DNA from: JAICYJ01 sp963766445
GTDB lineage: Bacteria; Actinomycetota; Thermoleophilia; Gaiellales; JAICJC01
DNA: 16,696 bases
NCBI GenBank assembly: GCA_963766445.1
Contig: CAVXZW010000026.1
Span: 1 to 16,696, forward strand
Direction of reading: 5' to 3'
Both the position numbers and the translations under genes were made by a program. The notes under the pieces were generated by a model that saw nothing but the letters and a program-made list of their open reading frames with translations, was not told where the DNA came from and did not search any database. Positions 1 to 5,812 of the stretch are shown here, piece after piece. The stretch's first letter is position 1. Each line of letters begins with the position of its first letter.

Positions 1-2
1 AC

Positions 3-122
3 GCTCAGCCGGTGGCCGACGAGCAGCCCGCAAAGCAGCCGTCCAAGCCGCGCACGATCGGCCTGCCGCTGCCCGGCGCTCTGCACCAGAGCAAGCCGCC
101 GGACGCACCTCAGGGCGCGTAG
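3..122 (+). CDS. C-terminal tail of an upstream gene, possibly FtsH protease (partial)
   Basis: An open frame enters from the left edge and stops at TAG 120-122. The last 39 residues are rich in Pro, Ala, Lys and Gln and end with GLPLPGALHQ followed by a short Pro/Asp tail. This is the kind of disordered C-terminal tail carried by actinobacterial FtsH proteins, and ftsH is often found just upstream of the folate genes (folE/folP/folB/folK) in this phylum. No catalytic part is visible, so the FtsH assignment rests on gene order and composition only. That the frame is coding is itself only moderately supported. Confidence 0.4.
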   Translation, partial: AQPVADEQPAKQPSKPRTIGLPLPGALHQSKPPDAPQGA

Positions 123-168
123 AGCAGCTCGAGCTCGGGCTATCACCCGTTCGCGGGGTGGTGTAGCG

Positions 169-181
169 GTCACGCCGTGAC
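169..181. promoter_or_regulatory. 13-bp perfect palindrome upstream of the glycosidase-like gene
   Basis: GTCACG-C-CGTGAC is an exact inverted repeat with a single central base. It ends 12 bp before the ATG at 194. Its position suggests a protein-binding site rather than an RNA hairpin, because the loop would be one base. No clear -10 or Shine-Dalgarno sequence is seen for the downstream gene, so the function is inferred from placement only. Confidence 0.3.
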
Positions 182-193
182 GACACAAACGGG

Positions 194-1477
194 ATGGCGT
201 CGCGACGGATGATCCTGCTGCTTGCGAGCGCCGTGGCGGTCTTCGTCGTCTCGAGCTCGTCCGCCCCGGCGACGCTGCTGCCCGGCCCGATCAAGCGCCT
301 GCGAGTGGTCTCACGAACGACCCTGCGCCCGGGCGTCATTTTCACCCATTATCGGGCGAACGTGCGCGGCTACCCCCGCGCCCAGGAGATCTACCGGATC
401 TCGTGGGCGATCGGCGACACGCATGTGACGCTCGGCTCGGCACTGCTCGGTACCTACCACCCGGATCAGGAGACGGTCGACGTGCATCCGATCTCCTCAC
501 TCGGCGCACCCGCGGCCCTGCTTGCCGCCATCAACGGCGACTACTCGGCCTACACCACCCGTACCGCCTACCGCAACAGCGGCATGCTGGTGAAGCACCG
601 GAAGATCTACAACTTCGGCTGGGGCGGCCCGGGGGTCGGGTATCTCCCGGCCGGCGACTTCAAGATCGGCCGTCCGCGGGCGAAGCCGGTGAAACTGAAG
701 CTCCCCAACCGGCTAACCGCGACGATCGGCGCGTTCGGCGCCCTGCCGGCGGCGAGCGACCAGGTCGGCGCCTACGACACCGCCGGCACCGTGGTCACTG
801 TGCCGAAGGGGTATGCGGCGTTCACGGTCGACTCGACGGCGTTTCGCACCATGCTGAGCGGCAACCGCACCTTGCGCAACCGGAGCGGCAACGACAGATC
901 CGAGCCGGTGGCGGCGTTCGCGTTCGCTGATCCCAGCTCGGCAGGGACCACGACGTCGCTCCCGATCGTCGGCAGCCAGCCGGCGGGCGCGCAGGTGACC
1001 GTGCCCGAGTCCGGGACCGTCCTGCTTGCGAAGGTCGGCGGCGTCGCGGAGGTGGGACTGTCGGCGCTGGCCGCGTCGGCGAACCCGGTGGTCGACATCA
1101 ACGTCGACGCCGACGGCTGGGGCTCGGTATCGGACGTGATGGGTGGGAAGCCGGAGCTGGTGTCCGATGGGGTTGCGATCTCGTCGCGGCCGACGATCAT
1201 CGACTCCTGGCAGTGGACGTGCGGCGGCGGTTGCTGGCGGCCGGCGCTGATGCGTACCAACTCTGGAAGGGGATCGCTGATCCTGATCGGCGCCCGCGGC
1301 GGATCCGGCCTCACGATGCTGAGCTTCGCGCGCGTGCTGCGACAGCTGGGTGCGCAGCAGGCGATCGGGTTCGACAACAACGGTTCGGCCGAGATGTACC
1401 GCCCCGGACACAGGCCGTACACGGCCTACGGCTACGAGCGCTGGCTGCCGACCGCGACCACCCTCCGGTACCGGTAG
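194..1477 (+). CDS. Secreted phosphodiester glycosidase (NAGPA/DUF2233-like) family protein
   Basis: 427 aa. Residues 1-25 form a signal peptide (MASRRM, then a hydrophobic run ending SSSAPA), so the product is probably exported or surface-exposed. The body has the layout of the NAGPA phosphodiester glycosidase family (exopolysaccharide and cell-wall sugar-phosphodiester enzymes): AAINGDYSAY at 111-120 (family AxNGxxF-like), a VMGGKPELVSDG segment, R354-T-N, and the terminal block LRQLGAQQAIGFDNNGSAEMY. The usual terminal LDGGGS motif is replaced here by F393-D-N-N-G-S398, so activity may be altered. A Cys pair (C343/C347) sits in an inserted CGGGC loop. The start could also be the ATG at 209, which would keep the signal peptide. 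Family assignment is from motif recall; the substrate is unknown. Confidence 0.75.
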   Translation: MASRRMILLLASAVAVFVVSSSSAPATLLPGPIKRLRVVSRTTLRPGVIFTHYRANVRGYPRAQEIYRISWAIGDTHVTLGSALLGTYHPDQETVDVHPISSLGAPAALLAAINGDYSAYTTRTAYRNSGMLVKHRKIYNFGWGGPGVGYLPAGDFKIGRPRAKPVKLKLPNRLTATIGAFGALPAASDQVGAYDTAGTVVTVPKGYAAFTVDSTAFRTMLSGNRTLRNRSGNDRSEPVAAFAFADPSSAGTTTSLPIVGSQPAGAQVTVPESGTVLLAKVGGVAEVGLSALAASANPVVDINVDADGWGSVSDVMGGKPELVSDGVAISSRPTIIDSWQWTCGGGCWRPALMRTNSGRGSLILIGARGGSGLTMLSFARVLRQLGAQQAIGFDNNGSAEMYRPGHRPYTAYGYERWLPTATTLRYR

Positions 1478-2134
1478 CTAGGTCGCGCGGTAGGCGGCGA
1501 CGATCGTGGACCTGCGCTGCTCGGGGAGCGCGCGTTCGACCCAGCGCAGCACCCGCGCAGCTCCGGGAACCCGGGCGCCGTAGCGATGGAGCGTCGCGAC
1601 ATACGCGACCGAGCTGGCGGTGAAGCCCGCGGCGCGGGTTGCCGCCTCCAGAGCTCCGGGGGTGTTCGCACGGTATCGAGCAGGGAACACGTCGCGTTCG
1701 GCCGCGCCGGCGCCGCTGCGTTTGACCAGCACGCGGAGCCGCTGCGGCATGGCTCGGGCGGCCGCCATGAAGGGATTCGACCGGTTGCTGGTCAGCAGCA
1801 CCAGCCAGCCGTCCGGACGCAGAACCCGGTGGAACTCGCGGAACGTCCGGGCGGGATCGTCCAGATGCTCGACGACGAAGTTGCAGTAGACGAGGTCGAA
1901 GCTGGCGTCGCCGAACGGCAGCGGCTCGGACAGGTCGGTTTCGATGAACTCGTCCAGCGATGCGTTCTCGCGGCCGGCCGCGCCGTCGAGGTCGATACCG
2001 ACCAGCCGGCCGATCCGTCCACGGTGATCTGCCAGCCGCGTGGTGCGTCCACAGCCCGCCTCGAGCACGGTGGCACCGGCCGGGATCGCCTGCTGGAGCA
2101 TCCGCGCCTCGACCTCTGTGTGCGACGTCTCCAC
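1478..2134 (-). CDS. Class I SAM-dependent methyltransferase
   Basis: 218 aa with GTG start at 2134. The Rossmann-fold methyltransferase motifs are clear: motif I V23-L-E-A-G-C-G29, an acidic residue ending strand 2 (G46-I-D48), motif II/III region SFDLVYCNFVVEHL at 78-91, and the post-motif LRPDGWLVLLTSN typical of the Methyltransf_11 group. The C-terminal part (about 120-218) lacks recognisable substrate-binding signatures, so the substrate is not predictable. The stop codon directly abuts that of the convergent glycosidase-like gene (TAGCTA, 1475-1480), leaving no space for a terminator. Upstream, a TAGACT box (2148-2143 on this strand) lies 8 nt before the GTG and no Shine-Dalgarno sequence is present, suggesting a leaderless or nearly leaderless transcript divergent from the CPBP-folP gene. 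Confidence 0.85.
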   Translation of the reverse strand: METSHTEVEARMLQQAIPAGATVLEAGCGRTTRLADHRGRIGRLVGIDLDGAAGRENASLDEFIETDLSEPLPFGDASFDLVYCNFVVEHLDDPARTFREFHRVLRPDGWLVLLTSNRSNPFMAAARAMPQRLRVLVKRSGAGAAERDVFPARYRANTPGALEAATRAAGFTASSVAYVATLHRYGARVPGAARVLRWVERALPEQRRSTIVAAYRAT

Positions 2135-2142
2135 AGGTGGTC

Positions 2143-2148
2143 AGTCTA
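2143..2148 (-). promoter_or_regulatory. -10 box of the methyltransferase gene (leaderless type)
   Basis: Reads TAGACT on the reverse strand, 8 nt before the GTG start at 2134. The same hexamer precedes three other genes in the window (7642, 8855, 14746). No good -35 is visible. The start site would fall at or next to the start codon. Confidence 0.5.
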
Positions 2149-2172
2149 GTGATCCCGTCCAGGCCCAGTCGC

Positions 2173-2178
2173 TACGAT
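2173..2178 (+). promoter_or_regulatory. -10 box of the CPBP-folP gene (leaderless type)
   Basis: TACGAT ends 6 nt before the GTG at 2185, which would place transcription initiation at the start codon. This site supports choosing GTG 2185 over the many upstream in-frame codons that merely extend into the antisense of the methyltransferase gene. The identical TACGAT plus 6 nt arrangement occurs before the small gene at 16304. Confidence 0.5.
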
Positions 2179-2184
2179 CCCGGG

Positions 2185-3813
2185 GTGATCACCGACCGTC
2201 AACCCGTTGGCTGGGGGCGTGCGGTGTTCCTGAGCACGACCCTGTTCGTGCTGCTGTTCGTGCTCGAAGGGCTGGTGGCCGGGCAGCTGACGAACCAGCA
2301 GACAACGCTGGTGGCCGGGCTGCTCGCCGCCATCGCGCTGATGTTCGGGGTGGCCATGATCCTGCCGGTCTGCTTCGAGCTGGCCTTCGCCAACCGGCGC
2401 CGCGAGTGGGCCGCGTTCGGCGCGGCCCGGGCGCGCCGCTGGATCTCGGGCATCGCCATCTTCATCCCGGCCGCGATCATGATCGGGGCCGTTGCGATCG
2501 CGATCACGAACGCGCTGCACCTGACCGGCACCAATGACCTCGGCGCGGACCACTCCGGCCTCGGCTACAAGATCGCGCTCAGCGCCCTGGCTGTGATGGT
2601 GGCGCCGTGGACGGAAGAGGTGGCCATGCGGGGGTTCCTGTTCTCGGCGCTGGCGCGCCGGTTCGGGTTCTGGCCGGGTGCGCTGGTGTCGGGCGTGGTC
2701 TGGGCCGGGCTGCACGTCGAGCCGGGGGTGCTGATCCTGTTCTCGGCGGAGGGGATGCTGCTGGCGTGGCTGCGACGGCGGACCGGCTCGCTGCTGCCCG
2801 GAATCGGTCTCCACGGAAGCTGGAACACGCTGGTAATGGGCACGACCGGCGGCGGCTGGGTGCCGGTGCCGTTCCTGGGGCTGTTGCTGGCGACCATCTA
2901 CTCGGCGGTGCGCTGGATGCCGGACACGCCGGTGTTCGTGCCGCGGCCGGCCGCCACGGCGGCGACCGCGGCGGCGCCGCTGGTGCCCGACACGGTGCTG
3001 ACGCGGCGCTACCCGGCGCCGGCGCTGATGGGCGTAATCAACGTGACGCCCGACTCGTTCTCCGACGGCGGCGACTTCCTGGATCCGGAGGCGGCGATCG
3101 CGCACGGGCTGGCGCTGGCCGAGGCGGGCGCCGACCTGATCGACATCGGCGGCGAGTCGACGCGGCCGGGGGCGGAGGCGGTGTCGGAGGAGCGGGAGCT
3201 GGCTCGCGTGATGCCGGTGATCGAGGGGCTGGCGGAGCGCACGACGGTGCCGATCTCGATCGACACGATGAAGGCGGAGGTCGCACGGCGGGCGATCGCG
3301 GCAGGCGCGGCGTTCGTGAACGACGTGTCCGCCCTGCGGCACGATCCGGCCATGGCGGAGGTGGTGCGGGCGGCCGGGGTGCCGGTCTGTCTGATGCACA
3401 TGCAGGGCACGCCCGGGACGATGCAGGACGACCCCCGGTACGTGGACGTGGTGGCGGAGGTCGGCGAGTTCCTGGCGGAGCGGGCCAGGTTCGCGGAGTC
3501 GCAGGGGATCGCTCGCGAGCTGATCTGCATCGATCCCGGCATCGGTTTCGGAAAGACGATCGAACACAACCTGACGCTGCTGCGGGAGCTCGACCGGATC
3601 GCGGCCCTGGGCTACCCGGTGCTGGTGGCGCTGTCGCGGAAGCGGTTCCTGGGGCAGATCACGGGCCGGGCCGAGAAGCAGCGCGTGGCCGGGACCGTGG
3701 CCGCGAACCTGGAGGCCTACCGGCGCGGCGGCTGGATGTTCCGGGTGCACGACGTGGCGCCCAACCGTGAGGCGCTGGACGTGGCCGCGGCGGTGGGGCG
3801 GGGGCGGCCGTGA
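2185..3813 (+). CDS. folP: Fusion protein: CPBP intramembrane protease + dihydropteroate synthase
   Basis: 542 aa in one uninterrupted frame. Residues about 1-250 are a polytopic membrane domain with all three CPBP (Abi) motifs: E144-E145-V-A-M-R149, W173-A-G-L-H177 and H210-G-S-W-N214. A Pro/Ala linker (about 251-279) follows. Residues 280-540 are a complete dihydropteroate synthase, which condenses p-aminobenzoate with hydroxymethyl-dihydropterin diphosphate: M282-G-V-I-N-V-T-P-D-S-F-S-D, D320-IGGESTRPG, S358-I-D-T, N379-D380, H405-M-Q-G-T-P, D450-PGIGFGK457, S484-R-K-R487 and R520-V-H-D. No Shine-Dalgarno sequence or stop separates the two parts; an internal GTG in the linker (about 2982) is the only plausible separate folP start. 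The stop overlaps the folB start by 4 bp. CPBP proteins in bacteria cleave or anchor membrane partners; a fusion to FolP would tether folate synthesis to the membrane. A sequencing frameshift is the main alternative. Confidence 0.88.
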   Translation: MITDRQPVGWGRAVFLSTTLFVLLFVLEGLVAGQLTNQQTTLVAGLLAAIALMFGVAMILPVCFELAFANRRREWAAFGAARARRWISGIAIFIPAAIMIGAVAIAITNALHLTGTNDLGADHSGLGYKIALSALAVMVAPWTEEVAMRGFLFSALARRFGFWPGALVSGVVWAGLHVEPGVLILFSAEGMLLAWLRRRTGSLLPGIGLHGSWNTLVMGTTGGGWVPVPFLGLLLATIYSAVRWMPDTPVFVPRPAATAATAAAPLVPDTVLTRRYPAPALMGVINVTPDSFSDGGDFLDPEAAIAHGLALAEAGADLIDIGGESTRPGAEAVSEERELARVMPVIEGLAERTTVPISIDTMKAEVARRAIAAGAAFVNDVSALRHDPAMAEVVRAAGVPVCLMHMQGTPGTMQDDPRYVDVVAEVGEFLAERARFAESQGIARELICIDPGIGFGKTIEHNLTLLRELDRIAALGYPVLVALSRKRFLGQITGRAEKQRVAGTVAANLEAYRRGGWMFRVHDVAPNREALDVAAAVGRGRP

Positions 3814-4166
3814 CGGGGCCGGTGGTCGAGGTCGTGGGGCTCGAGGTGTTCGCCCACCATGGGGTCTACGAGCACGAGCGCCGCGACGGCCAGCCGTTCC
3901 TGTTCGACGTGCGGCTGACGGGCTCCGGCGCCTCTGAGCAGAGCGACCGGCTCGAGGACGCGATCGACTACGGCGCCGTCTGCGACCGCGTCGTGGAGCT
4001 GGCCGGCGGCGGGCCGTACAACCTGCTCGAGCGCCTGGCCGCTGTCATCGCCGACGACCTGATCGAGCGGTTCCCGGCCGAGCGAGTGCAGGTCACCGTG
4101 CACAAGCCGCAGGCCCCGATCGGCCACCCCTTCGGCGATGTGCGGGTCACCGTAACGCGTCCGTGA
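3810..4166 (+). CDS. folB: Dihydroneopterin aldolase
   Basis: 118 aa, the usual length for FolB, which converts 7,8-dihydroneopterin to 6-hydroxymethyl-dihydropterin and glycolaldehyde in folate synthesis. Key residues are present: the HHGVYEHE segment (16-23) with catalytic-region E23, Y54 in IDYGAV, pterin-binding E74 in NLLERLA, and the catalytic lysine K99 in TVHKPQAPI. The GTG start overlaps the stop of the CPBP-FolP gene (GTGA, 3810-3813), so the two are probably translationally coupled. folK, the next enzyme, usually sits directly downstream but here lies 1.65 kb away. A decayed copy of the last 48 bp of this gene recurs at 4500-4547. Confidence 0.92.
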   Translation: MTGPVVEVVGLEVFAHHGVYEHERRDGQPFLFDVRLTGSGASEQSDRLEDAIDYGAVCDRVVELAGGGPYNLLERLAAVIADDLIERFPAERVQVTVHKPQAPIGHPFGDVRVTVTRP

Positions 4167-4233
4167 AGCCCGCAAGCGCGCCAGAGCCCGCACCCCGGCT
4201 CAAAGCGTCGCCCCTACCAGCGGCCGCGACGTG

Positions 4234-4392
4234 CTACCTGCCGCCGCTGTTCATCTTCGCGACGTAACTGCCTTCGGACTGAGAGTGAGTGGGATCCATG
4301 TTCGGCTGCCGATACTCCGTTTCGAGCGAGCCTCGGTTCCCCGGCGGCTGCAACCTGCGTCCGATCCTGCGCAACAGCGCTACGACCTTCAT
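4234..4392 (-). CDS. Possible small protein, 52 aa, unknown function
   Basis: The frame from ATG 4392 to TAG 4234 encodes a 52-residue basic peptide beginning MKVVALLRRIGRRLQPPGNR and ending in a polar Ser/Gln/Gly-rich stretch. There is no recognisable domain. Two points favour a real gene: a TACACT box lies exactly 6 nt upstream of the ATG (4404-4399), matching the leaderless start pattern of other genes here, and the residue composition is ordinary rather than the Arg/His/Pro-rich composition of shadow frames in this DNA. It sits convergent to folB, between the true folB end and its decayed copy. The alternative start at 4446 gives 70 aa. Codon use is less GC-biased than the neighbours. It could still be chance. 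Confidence 0.4.
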   Translation of the reverse strand: MKVVALLRRIGRRLQPPGNRGSLETEYRQPNMDPTHSQSEGSYVAKMNSGGR

Positions 4393-4398
4393 GACCAC

Positions 4399-4404
4399 AG
4401 TGTA
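4399..4404 (-). promoter_or_regulatory. -10-like box before the 52-aa frame
   Basis: TACACT on the reverse strand, 6 nt before the ATG at 4392; same geometry as the boxes at 2173, 4752, 7642 and 16292. No clear -35. Confidence 0.35.
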
Positions 4405-4499
4405 GGAGATCGCCTGCGACACCACCAGGAGTCGAGGCCCGACCATCGCTGCGCGTTTTCCCTGTTGTCCGTGGTTGGTGGCCGCCCACCTGCGGTCAC

Positions 4500-4547
4500 G
4501 ATCGGCCGTCCGTTGGGTGATGTGCGGTCACCGTGACGCGTCCGTGA
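4500..4547 (+). pseudogene. Decayed copy of the folB 3' end
   Basis: This stretch aligns with folB 4118-4166 with about seven differences in 49 positions, including one deleted G that shifts the frame. Ungapped it would read I-G-R-P-L-G-D-V then, after the frameshift, V-T-V-T-R-P-stop, versus I-G-H-P-F-G-D-V-R-V-T-V-T-R-P-stop in folB. Several substitutions are synonymous. Weaker similarity continues about 15 nt past the stop. No upstream part of a second folB is recognisable. It reads as a remnant of a homologous folB end, flanking the segment inserted after folB. Confidence 0.7.
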
Positions 4548-4606
4548 CGCTCGCATCGGCGCCGTCACGATTCGCCGGCGCAACACGCGCGCCTGGCACC
4601 GGTGTT

Positions 4607-4683
4607 GCACGAAATTCGTAGCCAGGCCCCGTCACGGCTACGAATTTCGTAGATCGAGGCCGATCGCGCCTCGAAATTCGTAG
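4607..4683. repeat. Three 15-bp near-palindromes at exact 31-bp spacing (putative operator array)
   Basis: Copies at 4607-4621, 4638-4652 and 4669-4683. The middle copy is the perfect odd palindrome CTACGAA-T-TTCGTAG; the outer two share CGAAATTCGTAG and differ only in the first two or three bases. The central base gives the middle copy the opposite orientation. Start-to-start distances are 31 and 31 bp, about three helical turns, so all sites face the same side of the DNA. The AT-rich cores stand out in this GC-rich sequence. Site centres lie about 88, 119 and 150 bp before the presumed transcription start of the response regulator at 4764. Binding by that regulator is a guess. Confidence 0.75.
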
Positions 4684-4739
4684 ATGGGGAGGCGGGAGGG
4701 TGGGTCCCGCAGACTTGGTGGGGTGGACTTACACCACCC
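4654..4739. repeat. Three successive inverted repeats with 7-nt spacers
   Basis: TCGAGGC/GCCTCGA (4654-4660 and 4668-4674), GCGGGA/TCCCGC (4692-4697 and 4705-4710) and GGGTGG/CCACCC (4721-4726 and 4734-4739) all have arms of 6-7 bp separated by exactly 7 nt. The first partly overlaps the third near-palindrome and the last overlaps the -35 of the regulator promoter, a position suited to repression. Sequences of the arms differ, so they need not bind the same protein. Confidence 0.4.
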
Positions 4740-4757
4740 ACGATCCCCCCGTATAAC
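4728..4757 (+). promoter_or_regulatory. Promoter of the orphan response regulator
   Basis: CTTACA (4728-4733) as -35, an 18-bp spacer, and TATAAC (4752-4757) as -10. Initiation about 7 nt later coincides with the ATG at 4764, giving a leaderless mRNA. The GGAGG at 4758-4762 is only 1 nt from the ATG, too close to work as a normal Shine-Dalgarno site, and would lie outside a leaderless transcript. Confidence 0.6.
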
Positions 4758-4763
4758 GGAGGT

Positions 4764-5414
4764 ATGGAGCAACTGCGCGTTGTCGTCGTCGACGATCACC
4801 CGATCTACCGCTGCGGCCTAGTCGGCCTGCTCGAGGCCGGCGGCGTGGCAGTGGCCGGGGTCGCCGATGGCGTGGAGGAGGCTATGGCTGTCGTCCGCGC
4901 GACCCGGCCAGACGCCGTGCTGACCGACCTCTACCTCAGCGACGGCAGCGGCATCGAGCTGGTCAAGCGGGTCGTCGCCCATGATCCGCGCATACGCACC
5001 GTGGTGCTGACGGTGTCGCACGACTCCAACGAGATGCTGGCCGCGATCAGGGCCGGCGCCGACGGCTTCCTGACCAAGGAGCAGGCGCCCGAGCGCCTGG
5101 TGCGGGCACTCGAGGGCGTGTTCGTGGGAGAGGCGGCGCTCTCGCGCCAGATGACCGGATACCTCGTCCGCGACCTGCGCGAGGGCGACCGCCGTGTCGT
5201 GCTGGCCTCGCACTTCCCACACCGGGAGCGCTTGACCCCGCGACAGCTCGAGATCCTCCAGCTGATTGCCGCCGGCCACAGTACGGCCATCATCGCCGAG
5301 CGGCTGTGCCTGTCACCCGAGACGGTGCGCTGGCACGTCAAGTCGATCCTGCGCAAGCTGCGCGCCAAGAACCGCGCCGAGGCGGCGGCGACGTTGCGCG
5401 AGATCGCCGTCTAG
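4764..5414 (+). CDS. LuxR/NarL-family response regulator (orphan)
   Basis: 216 aa. Residues 3-120 form a receiver domain with the acidic pair D10-D11, phospho-acceptor D55 (DAVLTDLYLSDGSG), switch residue T83 and conserved K105 (GFLTKEQ). Residues 155-216 form a LuxR-type helix-turn-helix: L157-TPRQLEILQLIAAGHS, then AERLCLSPETVRWHVKSILRKL. It is a phosphorylation-controlled DNA-binding transcription factor of the two-component type. No histidine kinase is adjacent, so its partner must be elsewhere. The upstream region holds an array of phased near-palindromes, and autoregulation is plausible but unproven. The ATG is set by the -10 box 6 nt upstream. Its stop codon overlaps the stop of the convergent small membrane protein gene (CTAG, 5411-5414). 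Confidence 0.93.
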   Translation: MEQLRVVVVDDHPIYRCGLVGLLEAGGVAVAGVADGVEEAMAVVRATRPDAVLTDLYLSDGSGIELVKRVVAHDPRIRTVVLTVSHDSNEMLAAIRAGADGFLTKEQAPERLVRALEGVFVGEAALSRQMTGYLVRDLREGDRRVVLASHFPHRERLTPRQLEILQLIAAGHSTAIIAERLCLSPETVRWHVKSILRKLRAKNRAEAAATLREIAV

Positions 5415-5722
5415 CGGCGGCCGGTGGTCGCCATCTCGGCGGCGCTGCGCATCGCCCACATCGTGACCATCGCGCAGTAGGTGATGACGACACACGCTAC
5501 GGTGATCACGGCGAAGCGGCCGGTGTTGCCGTGCACGAGCATGCCGACACCGATCAGAGCGGGCCGCAGCAGAACGAACGCGACCAGGCCGGTGATGCCG
5601 ATGTGCGCGGCCACGCGGCGCAGCTCGGTGGGGCGGATGCTGGGGTACCGTGCGTCGACCCACGCGGCCAGGGCGGCCGGGCAGACGAGCAGCACGATGG
5701 TCAGTTCCATGAGGGTCGACAT
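5411..5722 (-). CDS. Small membrane protein with three predicted helices, unknown function
   Basis: 103 aa from ATG 5722, chosen because AAGGAAGG lies 4 nt upstream on this strand; a longer frame from 5779 adds 19 residues without a better signal. Three hydrophobic segments are visible: about residues 5-21 (MELTIVLLVCPAALAAWV), 40-62 (IGITGLVAFVLLRPALIGVG) and 70-91 (FAVITVACVVITYCAMVTMW). A conserved-looking DARYPSIRPTELRRVA lies between helices 1 and 2. I do not recognise a family. It is convergent with the response regulator, sharing the CTAG stop overlap, and divergent from folK by 90 bp. A functional link to the regulator is possible but only from proximity. Confidence 0.65.
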   Translation of the reverse strand: MSTLMELTIVLLVCPAALAAWVDARYPSIRPTELRRVAAHIGITGLVAFVLLRPALIGVGMLVHGNTGRFAVITVACVVITYCAMVTMWAMRSAAEMATTGRR

Positions 5723-5812
5723 GGCACCTTCCTTGACAAGTTGGGGAGCCCGGCGGCGGCCAACGCAGGTATCCGGCACCGGACTATCTGCATCGTCATT
5801 TGTGAAGAAAAC

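Noticed and set aside
1960..2184. N-terminal extension of the CPBP-FolP frame by 75 residues
   Set aside because: It is antisense to the methyltransferase gene, Arg/Pro-rich and shadow-like; the TACGAT box 6 nt before GTG 2185 and normal membrane-domain N-terminus favour 2185.
2146..3750. 534-aa reverse frame opposite CPBP-folP
   Set aside because: His/Arg/Gln/Pro-rich composition with no domains; typical shadow of a GC-rich gene with clear motifs on the other strand.
4231..4536. 101-aa plus-strand frame after folB
   Set aside because: Arg/His/Pro-rich; its only recognisable part is the folB-end remnant at its C-terminus, and it lies opposite the candidate 52-aa gene.
4591..4627. GCCTGGC/GCCAGGC inverted repeat as a terminator
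   Set aside because: A 7-bp stem with a 23-nt loop that contains the first near-palindrome; too weak as a terminator and probably coincidental.
4607..4683. CRISPR-like array
   Set aside because: Repeats are only 15 bp, spacers 16 bp, only three copies, alternating orientation and no cas genes; an operator array fits better.
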